Shown in pieces: positions 1 to 4,676 of a stretch of DNA of 6,522 nucleotides. The notes under the pieces were generated by a model, which had not been told where the DNA came from, ran no database searches, and saw only the letters and a program-made list of their open reading frames with translations. Positions within the stretch are counted from its first letter, which is position 1. The number at the start of each line of letters is the position of its first letter. A program made the translations under genes and the position numbers. The stretch lies in the NCBI GenBank assembly GCA_013331415.1, contig DUGL01000156.1, forward strand, positions 1,103 through 7,624, in the 5' to 3' direction. Source of the stretch: Methanoregulaceae archaeon (GTDB lineage Archaea > Halobacteriota > Methanomicrobia > Methanomicrobiales > Methanospirillaceae).

Positions 1-94
1 CGGATATCTTCGCTGCCATCAGTATATCCGGGAAGGAGCGTGCCGGGACAATCCCCTCCGGTATCCCCATGACAGCGAACTGCTCGTACCTCAT
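1..94 (-). CDS. Partial CDS (N-terminus only), unknown protein
   Basis: The complement opens with an ATG at 94-92 and stays open for 31 codons to the left edge, so only the N-terminus is in view. The peptide begins MRYEQFAVMGIPEGIVPARS and continues FPDILMAAKIS. Codon third positions are mostly G or C, as in the certain genes here, and an AGGAG motif (96-100 on the plus strand) lies one base before the ATG, which is unusually close. The next in-frame Met (residue 9) has no ribosome-binding site, so the first ATG is preferred. I do not recognise the family; the segment has no Cys pair, transmembrane helix or nucleotide-binding loop. It is divergent from the small gene at 295, across a 200-base promoter region. 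Chance openness over 94 bases of GC-rich DNA is possible, so the call is moderate. Confidence 0.5.
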   Translation of the reverse strand, partial: MRYEQFAVMGIPEGIVPARSFPDILMAAKIS

Positions 95-122
95 ACTCCT
101 GTTCCCCCCGGTCGTCAATCGT

Positions 123-155
123 GTGGGGAGGGGGGGTATTCACTCTTCTCCCCAC
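123..155. repeat. Perfect 8-bp inverted repeat in divergent promoter region
   Basis: GTGGGGAG (123-130) and CTCCCCAC (148-155) are exact reverse complements separated by 17 bases. The spacer holds a G7 run and GTATTCA, which on the minus strand reads TGAATAC, a weak TATA-like sequence about 44 bases upstream of the leftward start at 94. The placement would suit an operator over the leftward promoter, or a hairpin in an upstream transcript. The pairing is seen; the regulatory role is inference. Confidence 0.4.
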
Positions 156-262
156 GAATCATCCATGCCTCCCCTGCCATCGCGAAGAGCTGACCAGAGA
201 TCCCGGATCCAGTGATCTTCTGCCCCCGTGCAGGGGATGCCACTTTCCCTCTCTTGGAAACG

Positions 263-270
263 TTCATATC
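263..270 (+). promoter_or_regulatory. Candidate TATA box for the 64-aa gene
   Basis: TTCATATC is preceded by GGAAACG, a purine/A-rich stretch like an archaeal BRE. Its centre lies about 28 bases before the ATG at 295. Archaeal transcription usually starts about 25-30 bases after the TATA centre, so this promoter would give a leaderless or almost leaderless mRNA. The match to consensus is only partial. Confidence 0.3.
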
Positions 271-294
271 AGGTGATGTGGTAAAGAAAGGAGT

Positions 295-489
295 ATGAAA
301 GACATTGTTGCTACCCGGAAGATGGAGAACGGCGTTGCCGTCTATTATCAGGAAGGTGCGGAGAAGAAATTTGAATCCTTCAACTACTCGGAACTGATCG
401 ACCTGAAAATTAATGCCCTCGACCTGCTTGAAGACCCGAAGAACTATGCGGTCGATCCCAAGGGGCACAAGCTCACGATGAAAAAATAA
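295..489 (+). CDS. Small conserved-looking protein of unknown function (64 aa)
   Basis: This 64-residue protein is not one I recognise. It is strongly charged but balanced (11 Lys/Arg, 11 Asp/Glu), has no Cys, signal peptide or membrane helix, and should be a small soluble cytoplasmic protein. The pattern suggests a beta-hairpin (residues about 4-28, with a turn at MENG), a helix (YSELIDLKINALDLLED, 31-47) and a short Lys-rich tail. About two thirds of codons end in G or C, supporting real coding. AGGAG ends one base before the ATG at 295, too close for normal Shine-Dalgarno use. A GGTGAT at 272-277 is too far upstream and precedes no usable start. With the TATA-like box at 263-270, a leaderless start is plausible; Met10 is the only alternative. 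A T7 tract follows the TAA. It is divergent from the partial gene at the left edge. Confidence 0.65.
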   Translation: MKDIVATRKMENGVAVYYQEGAEKKFESFNYSELIDLKINALDLLEDPKNYAVDPKGHKLTMKK

Positions 490-498
490 CTCCCCGTA

Positions 499-505
499 TT
501 TTTTT
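499..505 (+). terminator. T7 tract after the 64-aa gene
   Basis: A run of seven T begins ten bases after the TAA of the small gene. Oligo-T on the coding strand without an obligatory hairpin is the usual intrinsic termination signal in archaea, so this probably ends that transcript. Confidence 0.45.
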
Positions 506-593
506 GGCTCTTCGCTATCGTCTATGGGTGATGGTGATGAAGAGAGGTTCGTGCGGGGGGCGGATCGCCTCACCCCTCTCCGCGATACACACC

Positions 594-655
594 GGCGTCC
601 CCGAACATACTGCGAGGGCCTGGTCCCTCGGCCAGGGGGTGACAATTCGGGCGCC
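594..655 (+). ncRNA. Candidate structured RNA (long imperfect hairpin)
   Basis: The segment folds on itself nearly end to end. GGCG (594-597) pairs with CGCC (652-655). After a 2-base bulge, CCCGAA (600-605) pairs with TTCGGG (646-651). CAT (606-608) can pair with GTG (639-641), including one G-U, and CTG (610-612) pairs with CAG (633-635). The apex is a perfect 6-bp stem, CGAGGG (613-618) with CCCTCG (625-630), closed by a 6-base loop. That totals about 22 base pairs. The loop-side bases CCTGG (619-623) could instead pair with CCAGG (632-636), giving a mutually exclusive fold. Strand is assigned arbitrarily since the complement folds too. No promoter, C/D-box pair or H/ACA tail supports a known class. 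Confidence 0.3.
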
Positions 656-930
656 TCCTTACCGGGCGGTCAATTCAGAACAGGGCGGCCAGGCAGCGGA
701 TCACTCACTGTTCACCAGAGCCAGAATAATGAAGGTTCCCTATGACCCTCATGAACCATCGGGGGTGCTCTCCCTGCATATGCCGGGTGTTACCGTGTCT
801 GTTTTCCCAGGGTCGTGATCACTCCGGTGTCCGTAAACGCCACCCACGGCTGCTCCTCCCTGCCTCCTCCCCTTGCCGGGTGAGGCGCGGAACACCGCAT
901 CCGGGCTGATCAGGACAAATAACGGAGGGG

Positions 931-949
931 GCAGGGGGCATCGCCCTGC
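931..949 (-). terminator. Weak hairpin after the Lon-like gene
   Basis: GCAGGG (931-936) and CCCTGC (944-949) form a 6-bp stem with a 7-base loop, starting 5 bases after the stop codon of the leftward protease gene. No clean T tract follows on the minus strand (only GTTATTTGTCC further on), so termination is only possible. The hairpin may simply be part of a G-rich intergenic repeat. Confidence 0.25.
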
Positions 950-953
950 GAAG

Positions 954-3362
954 TTACTTCCCCGGTGATGTAAACGCCTTCAGCGCGCCTGCCATCTCCC
1001 GGAGCCGCTTGTCCACGAGGTAGTTTACCGTCCCCTTCTCAAAGGTACCGTCCTCCTGCCGCTCACCGGCTCTCACCCCGGTGAGTATCTCGATCCCCTC
1101 ATCGATGGTCCTGACAGGGTAGATGGAAAAATTCCCTGCTTTTGCAGCCTCAACGACCTCGTCTTTCAGCATCAGGTTCTGGACATTGCTTGCCGGGATC
1201 ATGGCCCCCTGTTCCCCGGAGAGCCCCCTGGCCTTGCAGACCTCAAAGAAGCCCTCGAGTTTCTCGTTCACACCGCCGATCGCCTGGACCTCACCGTTCT
1301 GGTTTACCGATCCGGTCACCGCGATGGTCTGCTTCAGGGGAAGCCCGGAGAGCGCTGAGAGAAGAGCATAGAGTTCGGTGCTCGATGCACTGTCTCCATC
1401 GATTCCCTCGTAACTCTGCTCAAAGACCAGCCGCGCAGAGAGAGAGAGCGGTTTGTCCTGTGCAAACCGGTTGTTGAGGTAGCCAGCGAGGATGAGGACT
1501 CCTTTTGTATGGAGAGGACCCCCCATCTCCGCCTCCCGCTCGATATCCATGATCTCCGGCTTCCCTACCCCGATGCTTGCGGTAACCCGTGAGGGGCGGC
1601 CAAACTCTATATCGCCGAGGCTGATCACCGAGAGGCCGTTGACCTGCCCCACGTTTGCGCCTTCTGTCTCGATCAGGAAGATCCCCCTGGTGATATACTC
1701 CTGGATCTTCTCCTGGATCAAGTTTGACCGGTAGACCCGCTCGTCCAGCGCTCTCTGGATATGTGCACCGGTGGTGTATTCGGATTTCTCGAGTGATGCA
1801 TAGTAACTCGCCTCTTTTATGATATCCCCGATCCGGGCGAACCGCGTGCTCAGTTTCTGCTGGTCGGCGGCGAGCCGGGACCCGTATTCCACGACCCGTG
1901 CAATCGCTGTCGGGTCGAGGTGATGTAAGCTGAACTCCCTGCAGAGCGAGCAGATAAACGCCGCGTACCTGCTGACGTTCTCCTCGTTTCTCTCCATGCT
2001 CGTATCGAACTCAGCCTTGACCTTGAAGAGCTCCTGGAACTCCGGGTCCTGGGTATAGAGGATCTGGTTGGCCAGCGGAGTGCCGATCAGGACCACCTTG
2101 GTGTTGAGCGGGATCGGTTCAGGCTTGATCCCTTTTGCGGTCATGAACCCCATCCGTTCTCCCGGGTCTTCGATGGTTACTTCGCTGGTCCTGAGTGCAG
2201 TCTTGAGCCCGTCGTAGGAGAACGGGGCTCTGAAGAGGTCTTCCACGGCCATGACCAGGTAGCCGCCGTTGGCCTTGTGGATCGATCCCGGCCGGATCAT
2301 GGTGAAATCGGTCGTGAACATACCGAACTGGACCTCTTTTTCGATCTTCCCGAACAGGTTCTGGTATGTCGGGTTCTGCTCGAAAATGACCGGTGCACCC
2401 TGGTGATCCGCGTTGTCGACGATGACGTTCACCTCGTACTTCCGGAAAGCAAGTTCCCGGAACAATGGGTTCTGGAACTGCGGGGGTGTCTGTGCCTGTG
2501 CCTGGGGCTGTGCCTCTTCGGCCATGAACTGGGGGAGGTTCTCGATGATGTCATGTTCCACGGCGTCGAAGAAGGGGAGGATCTCTTCGACACCCGAGTA
2601 TTTATCCCGCAGGGATGCCATCTCCCGCCCAATGGCACTGAGAGCGACCTCGCGGTTCAGCGAATCGACGGCTTCCCTCCCTTTCTGTTCAAGGTCACGG
2701 AGCTGCCGGAAGGTGTTGCGGATCTCCACCAGGAGCTCTTCCCGCCGCTTCTGGTACTCCTGCTGCTCCTGCTCGGGGAGGGCAAGGAACTCCTCCTGCG
2801 AGAGCGTCTCTCCCCCCTTGACCGGGACGGTCAGGAGCCCCTGGGGCCCGGGCTGGACGACAAACCCTTTCTCCTGCGCAAACTGATCGGTGCGGGCAAA
2901 GAGCTGGGCCTTCTCCTCCTCAATCGACCGGACCGCGGCTTCCCGCCGGTTGACGTAATCCTCGCCCTCGAAGACCCGGGGGATGATCCGTTTTGCATCG
3001 GCGATAAAGGTCGCCATGTCGGCTTTGAACGCTTTTCCCATTCCCGGCGGAAGCTGGATCGCATTTGGCTCATACGGGTTCTCAAAGTTGTTGACGTAGA
3101 CCCAGTCATGCGCAGGGGGTTTTGCCTGTGCAAGGGTATCGATGTACTTCTTTACCGCCGACTTTCTGCCGGTTCCCTGCATGCCTGATGCATAGATGTT
3201 GAAGCCTTTCTCCTGGATATTCAGCCCGAAGTTGAGCGCAGTGACCGCCCGCTCCTGGCCGATAATCTCATCGAGCGGTTTCAGATCCTTTGTACTGGTA
3301 CAATCCACCAGGGTGGAATCGTACATCCTTCGATAGTGACCGGGGGGTAATGGTGTGATCAT
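954..3362 (-). CDS. Lon-type ATP-dependent protease, AAA_32/LonB-like, soluble
   Basis: This is an ATP-fuelled serine protease expected to form cytoplasmic rings that unfold and degrade proteins. Residues 1-60 hold the family's N-terminal region (DEIIGQERAVTALNFGL). The P-loop is GMQGTGRKS (60-68), with Arg where most P-loops have Lys; to my recollection this is usual in AAA_32. Residues about 130-240 are charged and helical, probably coiled coil. A Gln/Pro-rich stretch lies at 285-297. The Walker B region is GGYLVMAVEDL (366-376), sensor 1 is near N420, and a sensor-2 Arg is probably R507 or R510. The Lon_C domain (about 560-770) has the catalytic dyad: S658 in GIDGDSAS and K701 in GGVNEKL, 43 residues apart as in E. 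coli Lon. It lacks the membrane helices of archaeal membrane LonB and the large N-domain of bacterial LonA. Length (802) fits the family, and AGGTGA five bases before the ATG fixes the start. It is transcribed alone, divergent from the ZIP gene. Confidence 0.95.
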   Translation of the reverse strand: MITPLPPGHYRRMYDSTLVDCTSTKDLKPLDEIIGQERAVTALNFGLNIQEKGFNIYASGMQGTGRKSAVKKYIDTLAQAKPPAHDWVYVNNFENPYEPNAIQLPPGMGKAFKADMATFIADAKRIIPRVFEGEDYVNRREAAVRSIEEEKAQLFARTDQFAQEKGFVVQPGPQGLLTVPVKGGETLSQEEFLALPEQEQQEYQKRREELLVEIRNTFRQLRDLEQKGREAVDSLNREVALSAIGREMASLRDKYSGVEEILPFFDAVEHDIIENLPQFMAEEAQPQAQAQTPPQFQNPLFRELAFRKYEVNVIVDNADHQGAPVIFEQNPTYQNLFGKIEKEVQFGMFTTDFTMIRPGSIHKANGGYLVMAVEDLFRAPFSYDGLKTALRTSEVTIEDPGERMGFMTAKGIKPEPIPLNTKVVLIGTPLANQILYTQDPEFQELFKVKAEFDTSMERNEENVSRYAAFICSLCREFSLHHLDPTAIARVVEYGSRLAADQQKLSTRFARIGDIIKEASYYASLEKSEYTTGAHIQRALDERVYRSNLIQEKIQEYITRGIFLIETEGANVGQVNGLSVISLGDIEFGRPSRVTASIGVGKPEIMDIEREAEMGGPLHTKGVLILAGYLNNRFAQDKPLSLSARLVFEQSYEGIDGDSASSTELYALLSALSGLPLKQTIAVTGSVNQNGEVQAIGGVNEKLEGFFEVCKARGLSGEQGAMIPASNVQNLMLKDEVVEAAKAGNFSIYPVRTIDEGIEILTGVRAGERQEDGTFEKGTVNYLVDKRLREMAGALKAFTSPGK

Positions 3363-3366
3363 GGTT

Positions 3367-3372
3367 TCACCT
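3367..3372 (-). promoter_or_regulatory. Ribosome-binding site of the Lon-like gene
   Basis: On the minus strand this reads AGGTGA, a strong match to the archaeal anti-Shine-Dalgarno tail, and it ends four bases before the ATG at 3362. It selects this Met over Met13. Confidence 0.75.
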
Positions 3373-3398
3373 GGATGGAGAGCGATTGGGAACAGAGC

Positions 3399-3407
3399 CT
3401 TATTAGT
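3399..3407 (-). promoter_or_regulatory. Candidate TATA box for the Lon-like gene
   Basis: On the minus strand this reads ACTAATAAG, an AT-rich island about 40 bases before the protease start. Initiation about 25 bases downstream would leave a short leader that still contains the AGGTGA ribosome-binding site. Position and base composition fit; the consensus match is moderate. Confidence 0.35.
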
Positions 3408-3465
3408 CTATGGGGGTGAGCCATGGGGACCTCAAGGAATAGCATACCCGTTGCCGGTCTCCTTC

Positions 3466-3496
3466 CCTTGCTGACGTTTTTTTACCTCAAGCAAGG
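3466..3496. repeat. 7-bp inverted repeat enclosing a T7 run
   Basis: CCTTGCT (3466-3472) is the exact reverse complement of AGCAAGG (3490-3496), with a 17-base spacer that contains seven T (3477-3483). It lies between the two divergent promoters, so an operator is possible. It could also be a hairpin in a long leader of the transporter mRNA. Confidence 0.35.
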
Positions 3497-3630
3497 TCCT
3501 TCCCGTGATACCAAGGAGCAGCCGGAACACGGTCAGATGTGCCGAAACGGTATCCTGGCAACCGGTACATTAATGAAATGCCTGAGGAATGATCCCGTGC
3601 CCTGTATCCTCCCCCCCGCCAGGGTAATGC

Positions 3631-3638
3631 ACTTAAAG
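3631..3638 (+). promoter_or_regulatory. Candidate TATA box for the ZIP transporter
   Basis: ACTTAAAG is the most TATA-like sequence within 80 bases of the transporter start. It would place initiation near 3660 and give a leader of about 40 bases. The match to consensus is weak. Confidence 0.25.
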
Positions 3639-3702
3639 ACCGTCATCCGTACTATCCAGTTATGAACGGGAAGCATTCCTGGCTCTGTGCGGGGGACCAC
3701 GG

Positions 3703-4515
3703 ATGATCGCGTACTTCCTCTCACTTAACCCGGTGCTCCAGGCGCTCATTGCAGGCTGCTTCACCTGGGGTATGACGGCGCTCGGGGCATCGATGGTCTT
3801 CTTTTCCCGGGGCGTCAGCCAGCGTCTCCTGGACGGGAGTCTCGGGTTTGCGGCCGGGGTGATGATCGCTGCAAGTATCTGGTCCCTCCTCATCCCGGCC
3901 ATCGCGATGACTGAGGAGATTGGGGGGATTCCCTGGTTTCCTGCAGCAATCGGGTTTATTGCCGGCTGGCTCTTCCTCTGGCTCCTCGACCGGATCGTCC
4001 CGCACCTCCACCTTGGCTTCCCCATCGATATGGCGGAAGGTCCAAAGACCCGCCTGCCCCGGACTGTGCTCCTCGTCATGGCGATCACGATCCATAATAT
4101 CCCCGAGGGGCTTGCTATCGGGGTTGCGTTTGGAGCTGGTGCGGCCGGGATGCCTGCTGCTGCCGTTGCAGGCGCGGTAGCACTCGCCATCGGGATTGGG
4201 ATCCAGAACCTGCCGGAAGGGCTTGCCATCTCCCTCCCGCTCCGGAGAGACGGGGTATCCCGGCTCCGGAGCTTCTGGTACGGCCAGCTCTCGGCAGTGG
4301 TCGAGCCGGTTGCTGCCGTGGCTGGTGCGGTGGCGGTCATCTACGCGATGCCGATCCTGCCGTATGCACTCGCGTTTGCTGCCGGTGCGATGGTCTTTGT
4401 GGTGGTAGAGGAGGTCATACCCGAGTCCCAGCTGCACGGGTTTGAGAACGTTGCAACGTTTGGGTTCCTAGCCGGTTTTGTCATCATGATGATCCTCGAT
4501 GTGGCCCTCGGATAA
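3703..4515 (+). CDS. ZIP-family divalent metal transporter (GufA/ZupT-like)
   Basis: This cytoplasmic-membrane protein should import Zn2+ or related divalent metals (Fe2+, Mn2+); the substrate cannot be read from sequence. Its 270 residues carry about eight membrane helices, roughly 11-34, 46-69, 78-97, 120-143, 152-178, 190-213, 218-236 and 250-269. The metal-site motifs are intact: HNIPEGLAIG in helix 4 (H131, N132, E135) and IQNLPEGLAIS in helix 5 (Q168, N169, E172), with acidic residues in helix 6 (E201) and helix 7 (E236, E237). The Gln-Asn-x-Pro-Glu-Gly form of helix 5 is typical of the prokaryotic GufA branch. The helix 3-4 loop is short, with only an HLH (101-103) where many ZIPs carry a His-rich stretch. 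The ATG at 3703 is preceded by GGGGGA (3691-3696) at a suitable distance, and no in-frame upstream start is available. It is divergent from the Lon-like gene and probably not co-transcribed with the downstream glutamate synthase. Confidence 0.95.
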   Translation: MIAYFLSLNPVLQALIAGCFTWGMTALGASMVFFSRGVSQRLLDGSLGFAAGVMIAASIWSLLIPAIAMTEEIGGIPWFPAAIGFIAGWLFLWLLDRIVPHLHLGFPIDMAEGPKTRLPRTVLLVMAITIHNIPEGLAIGVAFGAGAAGMPAAAVAGAVALAIGIGIQNLPEGLAISLPLRRDGVSRLRSFWYGQLSAVVEPVAAVAGAVAVIYAMPILPYALAFAAGAMVFVVVEEVIPESQLHGFENVATFGFLAGFVIMMILDVALG

Positions 4516-4536
4516 GGTGGTTACGCGCTGGCGTTC

Positions 4537-4549
4537 CCGCATGCTGCGG
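4537..4549 (+). terminator. Small hairpin after the ZIP gene
   Basis: CCGCA and TGCGG form a 5-bp stem with a 3-base loop, 21 bases after the transporter stop. There is no T tract directly after it, so this is a weak candidate terminator. The spacer's only oligo-T is the TTTT inside the TATA box further on. Confidence 0.2.
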
Positions 4550-4613
4550 CAGAACATTCAGGCCCATGGTCCCCTGGAGAGCGCGGGGAGTCGATCAGCA
4601 CCGGAGCGATCCC

Positions 4614-4622
4614 TTTTATAAT
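4614..4622 (+). promoter_or_regulatory. TATA box of the rubredoxin-glutamate synthase gene
   Basis: TTTTATAAT stands out in an otherwise GC-rich spacer and closely matches the archaeal TATA consensus. Initiation would fall near 4643, giving a leader of about 34 bases that includes GAGG (4668-4671) five bases before the ATG at 4677. Its presence implies the gene has its own promoter separate from the transporter. Confidence 0.55.
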
Positions 4623-4676
4623 CCCGGCACAGCAATACCGACTATCGATACCCAGTAGATGTGAGGCGAGGATGGG

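Larger units (their letters stand above)
490..953. other. 464-base gene-free gap
   Basis: No convincing gene was found here. The open frames on both strands are Arg/Pro/Ser-rich, lack a good ribosome-binding site and look like GC-rich shadow frames. The contents are the T7 tract at 499-505, a long imperfect hairpin at 594-655, G-rich and C-rich patches (555-560, 858-880, 924-938), and a 6-bp hairpin at 931-949 next to the end of the Lon-like gene. The gap is wide for an archaeal chromosome; it could hold an unannotated RNA or be decayed sequence. Confidence 0.6.
3363..3702. other. 340-base divergent intergenic region
   Basis: This region lies between the leftward protease gene and the rightward transporter gene and should hold both promoters. 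It contains the ribosome-binding site and TATA-like box of the protease, a 7-bp inverted repeat around a T7 run (3466-3496), a C8 run (3610-3617), and a TATA-like ACTTAAAG at 3631-3638. An 80-codon frame at 3423-3665 is discussed among the rejected items. I see no RNA gene. Confidence 0.6.

Noticed and set aside
534..540. GTGATGA, a perfect C box of an archaeal C/D-box guide RNA
   Set aside because: No CTGA D box follows within about 60 bases, and no internal C'/D' pair was found, so a C/D RNA is not supported.
115..645. 176-codon minus-strand frame overlapping the small gene at 295
   Set aside because: Arg/Ser/Pro-rich, no ribosome-binding site, and it crosses the divergent promoter region and the T7 tract. 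The plus-strand 64-residue frame has better codon use and a better start.
594..680. H/ACA guide RNA reading of the 594-655 hairpin
   Set aside because: The hairpin has internal loops, but no ACA lies within a few bases of its 3' base; the nearest, near 679, is too far.
742..909. 55-codon plus-strand frame with a CxxC-containing N-terminus and a weak AAGG upstream
   Set aside because: The translation is Arg/Pro/Cys-rich with no recognisable pattern, the ribosome-binding site is poor, and it looks like random GC-rich sequence.
2277..3188. 303-codon plus-strand open frame opposite the Lon-like protease
   Set aside because: Leu-rich shadow frame antisense to a gene with all expected Lon motifs; no ribosome-binding site or domain signature.
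3423..3665. 80-codon plus-strand frame with GGTGAG two bases before its ATG and a hydrophobic N-terminal stretch
   Set aside because: Third-position GC is only about 60 percent, the frame starts inside the protease promoter region, the ribosome-binding spacing is too short, and the composition resembles no known family. It cannot be fully excluded.
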